NCBI RefSeq assembly: GCF_900101465.1 | Contig: NZ_FMZM01000014.1 | Location: forward strand, 84,412 to 148,411 | Length of the DNA stretch: 64,000 bases | Origin: Nocardioides lianchengensis | GTDB taxonomy: Bacteria > Actinomycetota > Actinomycetes > Propionibacteriales > Nocardioidaceae | Reading direction: 5' to 3' | Shown here: positions 25,147 to 34,500 of the stretch, one piece after another | Numbering within the stretch: the stretch's first letter is position 1 | How the letters are laid out: every line of letters starts with the position of its first letter | Notes under the pieces: model-generated | Told to the model about the DNA's origin: nothing | What the model saw: only the letters and a program-made list of their open reading frames with translations | The model's database searches: none | Translations under genes and position numbers: made by a program

Positions 25147-25808
25147 TCGAGATCCTCGTCGTCGACGACCAGGGGCTGATCAGGAACGCCGTGCGCGACC
25201 TGGTCGCCCAGGAGGCCGACCTGCGACTGGTCGGGTCCGCCGAGAACGGCATCGAGGCGGTGCGGATGACGCGGGACCTACGACCCGACGTCGTGGTGAT
25301 GGACGTCCGGATGCCGCTGCTCGACGGCATCGAGGCGACCCGGATGATCACGCACGACCCGGAGCTGGGCGACGTACGGGTGCTGATCCTCACGACCTTC
25401 GACGACGACCCCGACTACGTGGTCCGCGGGGTGCAGAGCGGCGCGTCCGGGTTCGTCGGCAAGAGCGCCGAGCCGGACGTGCTGGTGGCGGCGATCCGGA
25501 CCGTCCACCAGGGCGACGGGCTGCTGTCCCCGCGCGCGACCCGGCACCTGCTCGACCGGCACGCGGGCGCCCCGGTCTCCGGCGAGGTGCACCCCGACCT
25601 GGCCCGGCTCACCGAGCGCGAGCTCGACGTCCTGCGCCACGTGGCGGAGGGTCGGACGAACCAACAGATCGCCGACCGGCTCGGCATCACCGTGCTCACC
25701 GTCAAGACCCACATCAACCGCACGATGGCCAAGGTCGGGCGGCACGACCGGTCGCAGCTCGTGGTGCTGGCCTACGAGACCGGGCTGGTCATCCCGCACT
25801 ACCGGTGA
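25143..25808 (+). CDS. NarL/FixJ-type response regulator
   Basis: A 221-residue regulator. The receiver domain has the acidic pair VVDDQ (Asp8, Asp9), phospho-acceptor Asp54 in VVMDVRMP, and Lys near 105 in FVGKSAEP. The C-terminal LuxR-type helix-turn-helix is LTERELDVLRHVAEGRTNQQIADRLGIT. It starts at GTG 25143 inside the kinase stop. Its 3' end overlaps the convergent PucR gene by 20 bases, so the two transcripts are antisense there. Regulated targets are not evident. Confidence 0.93.
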   Translation: MIEILVVDDQGLIRNAVRDLVAQEADLRLVGSAENGIEAVRMTRDLRPDVVVMDVRMPLLDGIEATRMITHDPELGDVRVLILTTFDDDPDYVVRGVQSGASGFVGKSAEPDVLVAAIRTVHQGDGLLSPRATRHLLDRHAGAPVSGEVHPDLARLTERELDVLRHVAEGRTNQQIADRLGITVLTVKTHINRTMAKVGRHDRSQLVVLAYETGLVIPHYR

Positions 25809-27060
25809 GCTCGTCGAGCACCGCCGGCGCCAGGTCGACGACGGTCAGCGCGGCCCAGGTCTCCAGGCGCGACTCCTGCAGGCGCCGTCCACGCAGGCGC
25901 TCGAACCGCTCGACCCGGTAGGCCACCGTCGTCGGGGCCATCCCCAGCTCCTGGGCGACCGCTTGGCGGCTCCCGCCCGAGCGGAGGAACAGCAGCAGGG
26001 TCTGGCGGAGCTCGACCGACCGGGCGTCCCGGCCCAGGACGCCCGTGAGCTCGCGGGATACCAGGTCCCGGGTGGCGGCTGGATCGGCCAGTAGGGCGGA
26101 CACCAGCAGCACGTCCGCGTGCAGCGCCGGCCCCGGCCGCTGGGCGACGGCGGCGACGCTGGCGGCCCGCCGCGCCTCGGCGTACCCCTGCGCGACACCG
26201 GGGGCTCCGGGATGCGGGTCGCCGAGGGCCACCGTCAGTCCGTCGGGTACGACGACCGCGCGCAACCGGTCCAGCTCGGGGCCCGTGACCGGCTGGGCCC
26301 GCGACCACCACAGCAGCGTCTCGGGGGTCCGGGCGGCCGTCACGAGGGTGCAGCCGGGCAGCAGCGCGGACACCTCCCGGGCGAACCGGACGACGCGCGG
26401 ATCGTCGGTGCCGGTCGACCCGGCGACCGTCGCGACCAGGTGGTGCCCGCCGAGCCGGACGCCGACCAGCTCCTCGTCCTCGCCGATCGACTCCCCGTCC
26501 ACCAGCCGCCCGACCGCCTCCCGGCGCCGCGCCGCCCGCTCGTCGGACCAGGTGCCCGCGTCGTCGTACGCCGCCAGCAGGACGCGGGTCGCCCGCTCGG
26601 AGTAGCGCGCCAGGCGCAGCAGGTCGTCCCACGCACTCCGGTCCGGGGCCTCGGCCAGGTCGTCGCCGCGGGCCGTCGCGACCACGGCCTCCTGCACGAG
26701 GCGGTGCAGCCGCCAGACCGCCTCGACGAGGACGGTCGACGACACGCCCTCCCGGGCCAGCAGCCGGGCGTCGTCCAGCGCCGCCTCCGCGACCCGCAGC
26801 TCCGCGACGCCCCGCCCCTCGTGCAGCTGCAGCAGGAGGGAGAGCAGCTCGGTCTCGATCCCCCGCGACCCGGTCCGGCCGCCCCCGCTCCGCCGCAGCT
26901 CCGCGTGCAGCCCGGCGCCCGACTCGGCCGCCCAGGCCACCGGCCCCGGCCCGAGGACGGCGAGCGCGCGCGCGAGCACGTCCGGCGCTGCCGAGGAGCG
27001 TGCGACCTGGTTGCTCCGCGGCCGGAGCCGGGTCGTCCAGGGCTCCCGGACGAGGGCCAT
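25789..27060 (-). CDS. PucR/CdaR-family transcriptional regulator
   Basis: About 423 residues from ATG 27060 (GTG 27075 is possible; no good ribosome site marks either). The C-terminal helix-turn-helix (LRQTLLLFLRSGGSRQAVAQELGMAPTTVAYRVERFERLRG) is the PucR-type HTH_30 domain. The middle (about 180-300) is a GGDEF-like ligand region, and the N-terminal helices resemble the family's sensor part. It is divergent from the dehydrogenase gene at 27300. A 24-base palindrome sits between them, making it the probable regulator of that gene and of itself. Confidence 0.82.
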   Translation of the reverse strand: MALVREPWTTRLRPRSNQVARSSAAPDVLARALAVLGPGPVAWAAESGAGLHAELRRSGGGRTGSRGIETELLSLLLQLHEGRGVAELRVAEAALDDARLLAREGVSSTVLVEAVWRLHRLVQEAVVATARGDDLAEAPDRSAWDDLLRLARYSERATRVLLAAYDDAGTWSDERAARRREAVGRLVDGESIGEDEELVGVRLGGHHLVATVAGSTGTDDPRVVRFAREVSALLPGCTLVTAARTPETLLWWSRAQPVTGPELDRLRAVVVPDGLTVALGDPHPGAPGVAQGYAEARRAASVAAVAQRPGPALHADVLLVSALLADPAATRDLVSRELTGVLGRDARSVELRQTLLLFLRSGGSRQAVAQELGMAPTTVAYRVERFERLRGRRLQESRLETWAALTVVDLAPAVLDELTGSAG

Positions 27061-27168
27061 CTGCTGGGCCACCACCGGCTAGTGCCTGGGTTCGGAGGGG
27101 CCGTTGTGACGCATGCCACCAGTACACCCGGAGCCGGCCCGCGCCGCGTCAACCCAGGACGGGAAGCT

Positions 27169-27192
27169 GGCGTACTGCGACCGCAGTACGCC
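27169..27192. promoter_or_regulatory. 24-base palindrome between PucR and SDR genes
   Basis: GGCGTACTGCG (27169-27179) and CGCAGTACGCC (27182-27192) are perfect inverted arms separated by two bases. The site is centred about 120 bases from both divergent starts. A dimeric or tetrameric regulator, most simply the PucR protein, is expected to bind here. Confidence 0.75.
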
Positions 27193-27240
27193 GTGGACGA
27201 CGACTTGCCCCTCACACTGACGTCAGGTCCTAGCGTCGCC

Positions 27241-27266
27241 ACGACGGGCCGGAACCGGCCCGTCGT
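27241..27266 (+). promoter_or_regulatory. Stable hairpin in the SDR leader
   Basis: ACGACGGGCCGG (27241-27252) and CCGGCCCGTCGT (27255-27266) pair with a two-base spacer, about 34 bases before the dehydrogenase ATG. It may be a second operator or an RNA element affecting the mRNA 5' end; the sequence alone does not distinguish these. Confidence 0.5.
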
Positions 27267-27299
27267 CCCGAGAGAACCCACGCCAGGAAGCCAGGACCC

Positions 27300-28025
27300 A
27301 TGAACGTCACCGACCAGATCGCCCTCGTCACCGGAGCCAACCGCGGCATCGGCCGCCAGTTCGTGCTCGAGCTCCTCGAGCGCGGCGCGAGCAGGGTCTA
27401 CGCCACCGCCCGCCGCCCCGAGACCCTCGACTTCGACGACGCCCGCGTCGTCCCGCTGCGGCTCGACCTGCTCGACCACGACTCGGTGGTCGCCGCCGCG
27501 GCCGAGGCGAACGACGTCACGCTGCTCGTCAACAACGCCGGCATCTCGACCGGCGCCGGCCTGGTCACGGGAGACCTGGCCGACATCCGCCGCGAGATGG
27601 ACACCCACTTCTGGGGGACCCTCGACATGGTCCGCACGTTCAGCCCGGTGCTGGCCGCGAACGGGGGCGGCGCGATCGTGAACGTCCTGTCCGCGCTCTC
27701 GTGGTTCGCCGCTCCCGGCTCCGGCGCCTACGCCGCCGCCAAGGCCGCCGCGTGGAACCTGACGAACGGCGTACGCCTCGAGCTCGCGGGGCAGGGCACC
27801 CTCGTCCAGGGCGTCCACCTCGGCGCCGCCGACACCGACATGATGGCCGGGTACGACGGCCCGAAGATCGACTCGCGCGACGTGCCGCGCCGCGCGCTCG
27901 ACGGCCTGGCCGCCGGCGCGATCGAGGTCGTCGTGGACGACTGGAGCGCGATGGTGAAGGCGTCGCTCGCCGGCGACCCCGCGCCGTTCTACGCGCAGAT
28001 CACCCAGCTGCTCGGCGCGAGCTGA
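27300..28025 (+). CDS. Short-chain dehydrogenase/reductase
   Basis: A 241-residue NAD(P)-dependent oxidoreductase of the classical SDR type. The cofactor motif is TGANRGIG (residues 11-18), the structural motif LVNNAG is near 76-81, the catalytic Ser131 lies in NVLSALSW, and the active pair is Tyr144 and Lys148 (YAAAK). An AGGAAG ribosome site precedes the ATG. The divergent PucR gene and the palindrome at 27169 suggest specific induction by its substrate, an alcohol, ketone or aldehyde that cannot be named from sequence. Confidence 0.9.
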   Translation: MNVTDQIALVTGANRGIGRQFVLELLERGASRVYATARRPETLDFDDARVVPLRLDLLDHDSVVAAAAEANDVTLLVNNAGISTGAGLVTGDLADIRREMDTHFWGTLDMVRTFSPVLAANGGGAIVNVLSALSWFAAPGSGAYAAAKAAAWNLTNGVRLELAGQGTLVQGVHLGAADTDMMAGYDGPKIDSRDVPRRALDGLAAGAIEVVVDDWSAMVKASLAGDPAPFYAQITQLLGAS

Positions 28026-28032
28026 GCGAGGC

Positions 28033-28722
28033 TCAGCCCAGCTCGTCGATCATCGGCTGCAGCAGGGCCGACATGGTGTCGGCGGCGCCGGTCCCGTCCT
28101 GGGCGACGATCGCGTCCACCAGGTCCTGGTGCAGCTGGGCCAGGTGGTCGGTCTCGGACGCGACGTCGTCGACCAGCACCTCCTCGAAGACCGACAGCAG
28201 GCCGGCGTACACCTCGACGAGCAGGGTGTTGTGGGTGGCTCGGACGACGGCCAGGTGGAGGGCCGAGTCGGCCTGCACCCGGGCCGCCTCGTCCCCCGAG
28301 ACCCAGGCCTCCTGCCGCGCCCGGACGAGCTCGAGCAGCGTGGTCACGTCGGCCTCGTCGCGCCGCCCGGCGGCGATCCGCGCCGCGGCGGCGTCGAGGA
28401 CGAGCCGGAGCTCCAGGCCCTCCCGCCGGGGGATGCTGGCGGCGCGCCGGCTCATCGAGGCGCTGACGTCCGAGGTCGAGACCACGAAGGTGCCCCGCCC
28501 CTGCTCGCGCCGCAGCAGGCCGGCCTGGACCAACGAGCCGATCGCCTCGCGCACCGTGTTGCGGCCCGCTCCCGACCAGGCGACGAGCTCGGCCTCGACG
28601 GGGATCTTGCTGCCGACCGGCCAGGCGCCGTCGGTGATCTGCGCCCGGAAGAGGTCGGTGACCCGCGAGCCGAGCGCCGACCGTTCGAGGTGGCCGCCGG
28701 CGGCCGGGTCGGGCGAGGTCAC
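28033..28722 (-). CDS. GntR family regulator, FadR/FCD subfamily
   Basis: A 229-residue regulator from GTG 28722, overlapping the transporter gene stop (GTGA). The winged helix covers about residues 15-80 (GSKIPVEAELVAWSGAGRNTVREAIGSLVQAGLL). The FCD domain follows, with its metal-type residues (ALHLAVVRATHN, LHQDLVDAI). Co-transcribed with the MFS gene just upstream, it probably represses its own operon by binding the palindrome at 29933-29945, with the transported compound as inducer. Confidence 0.88.
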   Translation of the reverse strand: MTSPDPAAGGHLERSALGSRVTDLFRAQITDGAWPVGSKIPVEAELVAWSGAGRNTVREAIGSLVQAGLLRREQGRGTFVVSTSDVSASMSRRAASIPRREGLELRLVLDAAAARIAAGRRDEADVTTLLELVRARQEAWVSGDEAARVQADSALHLAVVRATHNTLLVEVYAGLLSVFEEVLVDDVASETDHLAQLHQDLVDAIVAQDGTGAADTMSALLQPMIDELG

Positions 28723-29921
28723 CCGCCGGACTCTAGCGATCCCCGGCTGGCGAACCACCCGGACACCGCCGTGATCACGAGGGTGGCGAGCAGGAGGAGG
28801 TACGCCGCGTCCCAGCCGCCGGTGAGCTGGTTCAGCGCGCCGAGGGTCAGCGGCCCGAGGCAGCCCACGCCGTACCCGACGCCCTGGACGAGCCCGGAGA
28901 GCCGGCCGGCGCGCCGCGCGTCCTGGGCCGTCGAGGCGATCAGGACCAGGCAGAGAGGGAAGGTGCTGACCCCGAGCCCGAAGGCGAGGGCCCAGACCAC
29001 CGCGCCGGCCGCGGGCGCGGCGAGCATGCCCAGGTAGCCGACCGCCATCAGCACCGTGCAGGCCAGCGCGATCGGGAAGGTGCTGCGCAGCCGGGCGGCC
29101 AGCGCCGGTACGGCGAAGGCCCCGACCAGGCCGAGGCCCGCGAACCACGACAGCATCAGCGCGCCGGTCGTCGCGCTCGTGCCCGCGTCGCGCAGCATCG
29201 TCGGGAACCAGGTGACCAGCGTGTAGGTGTGCAGCGTGGTCATCGACATCAGGCCGATCAGCCCCAGGACGACCGGCGTCCGCCACCAGCCCGGCTCCGC
29301 CGCGACGGGCTCGGCGGCGGTCCGCTCGACGGCGCGCGTGCGGACGGCGACGACGACCCACAGCGCGGCGCCGGCCCCGGTCAGCACCGCCCAGGCGCCG
29401 GCCGCCGTACGCCAGCCGAGCGCGTGCGCCAGGGGCAGGGACATCAGCGGCGCGACCAGCTGCCCGACCTGCAGCAGCACCAGGTAGAGCAGGCTGATCG
29501 AGCGGACCCGGTCGGGGAAGTGCTCCCGGACGATCGGGATCAGGATGACGTTCGAGGCGCCGACCCCGAGGAACGCGACGGCGCTGGCGACGAGCAGGGC
29601 GGCCGGGGACCAGGCGACCGCCCGCAGCACGATCCCGGCGGTCGTCGCGAGCAGCGCGACCGCCGCGGTCCGCTCCAGCCCCAGCCGTCGTACGACGCCC
29701 GGCGCCGCGAAGGCGGCAGCCGCGAAGCACCCGGTCACGATCGACCCGATCGCCCCGGCCACGACCGGCCCGAAGTCGAGCGTCCTGCCCGCCGCGTCGG
29801 TGAGGACGGCGAAGCCGGTCACCGCCGTCCTCAGGTTGAGGGCCGTCAGGACCAGGGCGACGAGGACCGCCCCGCGGACCGACGAAGCGGCGACCAACGG
29901 GCGGGTCTGCGTAATAGTCAC
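28719..29921 (-). CDS. MFS transporter, CynX/NimT family
   Basis: A 400-residue transporter with 12 hydrophobic segments. The early motif ALNLRTAVTGFAVLTDAAG is characteristic of the cyanate/nitroimidazole permease group (CynX/NimT, formerly YeaN). That group moves small organic compounds in or out; cyanate itself is not implied, since no cyanase is nearby. It starts at GTG 29921. The following GntR gene overlaps it by four bases, so transport and control are linked. Confidence 0.88.
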   Translation of the reverse strand: MTITQTRPLVAASSVRGAVLVALVLTALNLRTAVTGFAVLTDAAGRTLDFGPVVAGAIGSIVTGCFAAAAFAAPGVVRRLGLERTAAVALLATTAGIVLRAVAWSPAALLVASAVAFLGVGASNVILIPIVREHFPDRVRSISLLYLVLLQVGQLVAPLMSLPLAHALGWRTAAGAWAVLTGAGAALWVVVAVRTRAVERTAAEPVAAEPGWWRTPVVLGLIGLMSMTTLHTYTLVTWFPTMLRDAGTSATTGALMLSWFAGLGLVGAFAVPALAARLRSTFPIALACTVLMAVGYLGMLAAPAAGAVVWALAFGLGVSTFPLCLVLIASTAQDARRAGRLSGLVQGVGYGVGCLGPLTLGALNQLTGGWDAAYLLLLATLVITAVSGWFASRGSLESGG

Positions 29922-29932
29922 CAGCAGAGGTA

Positions 29933-29945
29933 ATCATGGGATGAT
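29933..29945. promoter_or_regulatory. Palindrome ATCAT-GGG-ATGAT, candidate GntR operator
   Basis: A perfect 13-base palindrome 12 bases before the MFS start, followed by a further partial GGGATGA repeat. The position fits autoregulation by the co-transcribed GntR protein. Confidence 0.55.
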
Positions 29946-30003
29946 GGGATGAATCCAGTCCTGGCGGTGGCCCTCGCTCGTCGAGGTCCTTATGAGGGCG
30001 CGG

Positions 30004-31095
30004 CTACCGAGCCGCCGCCTCGGCGAGGACCTCGCAGAGCGGATCGAGCACGGTCGAGATCCCCAGCGCGCCACCGATGGCGAACGCGCTCCCGAAGTCG
30101 CCGGCGGGGGTGTCGGCCGTGACGGCCCTCGCGTCGGGCAGGTAGGCGACGCGCCCCTCGGCCACCGCGGGGATGGACCGGTAGAGAGGGAGGTCGAGCA
30201 GGTCGGGCGCCACCCGACCGTCCACTCCCACGGCCGCGAGGAGGAGGACGTCCGCGTCGAGTCGGGTGAGGAGCTCGTCGGGTACGACGACGGACTCGCC
30301 GTTGCGCCCGGCCGTCGGCAGCGAGCCCGCCGGGCGGAAGCCGAGCTCGAGGAGCAGGCCCATCCGCCGGTCGCCCGGGAGCCAGGCCGTCACCTGCCCG
30401 CCGGAGAAGAATCCCGCGTTGATGGTGCGTTGCGAGAACTCCGGATGGCGCCGCCGTTGCGCGAGGAGATCGCCCTCGACCCGACGCCGTACGGCCTGCG
30501 CCACGGTGGCCCGTCCGGTGGCCGCCCCGATGATCCGGAGCTGGTCGCGCCAGCTCACGGCGCGGGGGTGGACGGTCCCGGGCGGCGCCGCGACCGTGGG
30601 GGCGAGCTTCGAGAGCAGGCGGTACTCGGTCTCGCTGGTCTCGGAGTTCACGTAGAGGATGAGGTCCGGCCGGAGCCGGGCGATCTCCTCCAGGGCGAGC
30701 CGGCGGCCGTCGAGGACCTCGGGTTCGGGGAGACCCGCGAGCGCGTTGCGGGCCCAGGGCCGCAGTCGGGGGTGGCCGAACATGTCCGCGCCTGCCACGA
30801 CCGGCGCCCGCAACGCGATCGCCGTCTCGAGGTCGCCGGCCCCGAGGGCGACGATCCGCTCCGGACGCGACGGGACGGCGGTCCGACCGAAGCGGTGCTC
30901 GACCACGGTCGAGGACCGAGGATCGGTCCGCGGTGGCGTCCGTGCGCGGCCGCTGTCGGACCCGCAGGCCAGCGGCGTCACGCCGCCCAGGAGCGTCGCC
31001 CCCAGCAACGCGCGGCGCGACCAGGTGCTCGCGTGCTGCCGCCGTTCCACGGACCCCGTCCCCCCGGTTCTCGATGCTCGCGTGCCGGACGTCAC
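30004..31095 (-). CDS. Orphan iron-siderophore/cobalamin-type substrate-binding lipoprotein
   Basis: A 363-residue periplasmic-binding protein of the FecB/BtuF type. From GTG 31095, which has GGGAG upstream, the N-terminus has a twin-arginine motif (WSRRALLGATLLGG) and lipobox PLACGSD, so it is a probable Tat lipoprotein. The family start of the mature domain is RIVALGAGDLETAIALRAPVV, and YVNSETSETEYRLLSKLAPTV follows. No permease or ATPase gene is next to it, so it must share a transporter encoded elsewhere, perhaps the one at 59451-62361. It lies 77 bases after the Lsr2-like gene, possibly in one transcript. GTG 31050 is an alternative start. Confidence 0.78.
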   Translation of the reverse strand: MTSGTRASRTGGTGSVERRQHASTWSRRALLGATLLGGVTPLACGSDSGRARTPPRTDPRSSTVVEHRFGRTAVPSRPERIVALGAGDLETAIALRAPVVAGADMFGHPRLRPWARNALAGLPEPEVLDGRRLALEEIARLRPDLILYVNSETSETEYRLLSKLAPTVAAPPGTVHPRAVSWRDQLRIIGAATGRATVAQAVRRRVEGDLLAQRRRHPEFSQRTINAGFFSGGQVTAWLPGDRRMGLLLELGFRPAGSLPTAGRNGESVVVPDELLTRLDADVLLLAAVGVDGRVAPDLLDLPLYRSIPAVAEGRVAYLPDARAVTADTPAGDFGSAFAIGGALGISTVLDPLCEVLAEAAAR

Positions 31096-31172
31096 AGTGT
31101 CTCCCGCCACTCCTCCCGCCCGGCCTGGAGGCCGATCACCCCACGGCTCCGAGACGGGCGCCCTGGTCTCCG

Positions 31173-31394
31173 TCACGTCGCTCCGGCGACCGCGGTGGCC
31201 TCGTCCCGCGCGATCTCGGCCTCGTAGAGCGCGTACACGTAGCGCGGCAGGCCTCCCGTGGGCGCCAGCTCCATCCCGCGGGACCGGGCCCAGGTCCGGA
31301 CGGTCGCCGCGTCGTGCCGCCGCGACAGTCGCTGGTAGGGAGTCGGACCCGACTCGGGATGGGGTCGCGCGCCGATGGTTCGGTCTGGGTTCAC
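31173..31394 (-). CDS. Stand-alone Lsr2 C-terminal-like small protein (73 aa), copy 2
   Basis: Starts at GTG 31394 after GGGAGAGG. Residues 31-57 (TVRTWARSRGMEL, then TGGLPRYVYALYEAE) align with copy 1 at 19556-19720 and with the Lsr2 DNA-binding domain. As in copy 1, the dimerisation domain is missing and the RGR core is changed (TGG). The N-terminal 30 residues are longer than in copy 1 and rich in Arg, Pro and His. It sits directly after the hydrolase copy 2 terminator, giving the same gene order as in cassette 1. Confidence 0.65.
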   Translation of the reverse strand: MNPDRTIGARPHPESGPTPYQRLSRRHDAATVRTWARSRGMELAPTGGLPRYVYALYEAEIARDEATAVAGAT

Positions 31395-31428
31395 GTTCCT
31401 CTCCCTCGCAGGTCAGACCGGGACGCGA

Positions 31429-31461
31429 AGGAGGGTTCGACCGGGACGGTCGAACCCTCCT
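31429..31461. terminator. Terminator hairpin after hydrolase copy 2
   Basis: A 14-base stem (AGGAGGGTTCGACC and complement) around the loop GGGAC, between the hydrolase stop and the Lsr2-like start. It is equivalent in place, but not in sequence, to the hairpin at 19743-19776. Confidence 0.85.
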
Positions 31462-31523
31462 CACGTGTTGCTCACCTCGTCGATCGGCGGTTCCGCGGAC
31501 CCGCCTCCCTCAGTGGTGGTGCC

Positions 31524-34500
31524 TCAGCGACGCGTCACCCTGAAGGTCAGCAGCTTGCTGCCGCCGGAGATGTTGGCGTTGCCCTTATAGCGCACCTGGT
31601 ACTTCCGGCTTCCGGCCTTCTGCTTCGGCAGGCGGAGGTTGACCTTGCCCGCCGCGTTGAGGGTGCCGGTCGCCACGGTCCTGCCCGCACGGCGGATCAG
31701 CACCTTCCCGCCGGGCCTCACCCCGGCGACGGTGACGACCACCTTGACCGTGGGGCGCGTGCCGGCCTTCGGCCTCTTCGGCGCGAGCGACGCCTTCACG
31801 CTCGACCTGGCCTTGGCGATCCTCGCCGTGGTCGTCACCGAGGACGCGGCGTTCGCCCCGTCACCGCTGTAGGCCACCGTCAACGCGTGCGTCCCCGCAC
31901 CCAGCGCGGTCCCGGCCAGCGTGATCCGGGCCGTGCCGTTGCCGAGCGTCCCCGTCCCGAGGACCCGAGCGCCCTGCGAGACGGTCACGGTGCCGGAGGG
32001 AGCAGTCCCGGTCACCGTGGCGGTCACCGTGGTGGCCTTGCCATAGGTCCCCGCCACCGGCGTGGCGCTCACCGAGCTCGCCGTCGCCTCGACGTACTCC
32101 ACGTCCACGAACGGCACGATCTTCGCCTGCTGCGGACCGTTGGAGAGGTACTTCTGGTCGTTGTGCCACCACAGGACGCCGTTGCGTCCGACCTTCGGGG
32201 TCTGCACCGGGACGATGCCGCGGTCCAGCTGGACGTTGGCCAGCGCCGAGGAGTACTCGATGACGATGTCGTTCTTGCCGTCGACGAGGTAGTCGCTCAC
32301 GTCGGCGATCGGCTTGGTCCAGCTGATGCCGCCGGTGTGGAGGTCGGAGCCGACGAGCGGGACCTGGTTGCCGCGACCGTCGTCGATGGTCGGCTTGCCG
32401 ACCCCGCCGACGTCCTTCCTGACCTTCGTCGGGTTGGTGCTGACCTCGCCACCGACCTTCTTGCCGTTGATCCACACCACCATCGACTCCTCCAGCTTGT
32501 CGCCGAAGTCGAGGTAGGCACCGCTCGCGGAGTCGGCGTCCCAGTCGAAGCTGGCCTCGTAGTGCCCCTTGCCGGACACCCCCTTGCCGACCGCCGGGAT
32601 CTGGTCCCAGGTCGTCAGCGTGTCCAGCTCGACGTCGATGTCGGTCTTGACCGTCGAGGTCTTGCGGTTGGTGGTGGTCAGGCCGTCGATCGTCTCCGTG
32701 CGAGTCAGGTCACCCGCGGTGGCACCCGGCCGCCAGGACTCGACCGTCAGGTCCCAGTCCTCGATGTCGTACGCCGCCGGGACGCTGACGTCCTGCGCGA
32801 TCCTCTCGCCGTTGCTGAGCTCGGCGTTCACCGTGCCGCTGTCGGTGGTGCGGACCACGACGCCGTGATGGACCGCGTAGGCGGAGTCGGCGTTGCTCGA
32901 GAGGACGTGCAGCCGCTCCCCGTCGACCTTCTCGAAGGCCAGCAGGGCGATGTTGTCGTAGTCGAGGTCGATCGGGACGATGGTCTTGCCGTTCTCCCAG
33001 CGGTAGTCGGCCCGCTCGGTGGTCTCACCCGTCCAGGCGTCGATCGTGTAGGGGACGAACAGGCCGTTCTGCACGATGTCGGTCTTGATGTTCTGCCCGT
33101 GGGTCGCGGCCCGGACGCTCGGCTTGTGGCTCTTGTCGAGGTAGTCGGCCGGGTCGTAGTTGTAGACGTAGAGGTACTGGTTGCCCTCGGCGTCCTCCCG
33201 GGTCTGCGTGAGCAGCTGCAGGTTCGGCTCGGAGTAGCCGCTGTAGGGCTCGACCCCGAGCTCCTGCAGCTTCTCCAGGACGTTGTCGTCGTAGCCGCCG
33301 GCGGCGGAGCTGAAGTAGTCGATGTCGTCGTAGACGGTCGCCTGACGCACGGTGGGGAGCGACTTCAGCTCGTCGGTGACCTTCTTCAGGGCCCCGTCCT
33401 TGCCGTCGTTGAACGGAGTGCGCGACGCGGCGTCCTCGAGGATGACGACCTTCAGACCCTTCTTGGCCCAGCTCAGGACGCGCTTGGCGGCCTCGATGTC
33501 GAGCCAGCTCTGGTAGAGGACGATGGCCTTGTAGCCGGCCTTCTCGATCGTCTTCGTCCTCTCGTCGAAGTGGACGTCGTCGTCGAAGAGGAACTTCGGG
33601 CTGAAGTAGTCGTAGGTGTAGCCGTTGTCCTGCAGCTCCGTGGACCGGTAGTAGACGCCCTGGTGGGCGTACTGCCAGTTCATGTTGCCGTTGTCGGACC
33701 CGACGCCGGCGTTGAACGCGACGCCGTGGACCCACTTCTGGTTGATGAAGCCCACGTCGGTCCGGCTCTTGCCGGTCTGCACCAGCTGCTGCACGCGGCC
33801 GAGGTGGGCGTTGAACTCGTCGTAGTCGGAGTAGCCGGGGTTGCGGGTGCCGAGCTGGCGGAAGCCGGTCGAGTTGTGGCCCGGCCACTGGTAGCTGCCG
33901 TAGCTGTAGCCCGAGCCCCACACGTGCCAGACCATCCGCTGGAAGCCGGCGGCGTAGGCGGAGTAGGCGTCGTGGACGTCCATCTGCCGGGTGCCGTTGT
34001 AGGCCGGCAGCTGGGCGCCGGTCTCCGAGGAGAGGACCTTGTTCTCCAGCTTCGCGCCACCGGTCCAGAGCCGGAAGATGTCGACGTTGTTGTACTGGTT
34101 GAAGTTCTCGGCCTCCGGGTAGTCCACGTCCATCGCCGGCTCCGACATCTCCAGCGGCCGGCCGTACGAGATCTGCGCCCGGGTCTCGATGCCCACGCCG
34201 TTCAGCCAGGTCTTGAGCGGCTGGAGCAGGCGCTCGCGGTAGAGCTGGGTCAGCACGTCCTGGTAGTCGTTGATGATGCCCTGGCGGCGCTGCTCCTGGC
34301 CGTTCAGCTTGTAGGTGCCGGTGTTGCGGACCTCGTGGTACGGCGTGAAGGGCGTCGCGGCAACCCCGCTGATGAGGAAGAGGTACGGCGTGATGTCGTA
34401 GCCCTTGCGCTTCTGGAACTCCGCCACCATGTCCTCGGACCACCAGGTGAAGCCGGTGCCGGTGTTGATCTCGAGGGAGTCCATGAACAGCTGGACGTCA

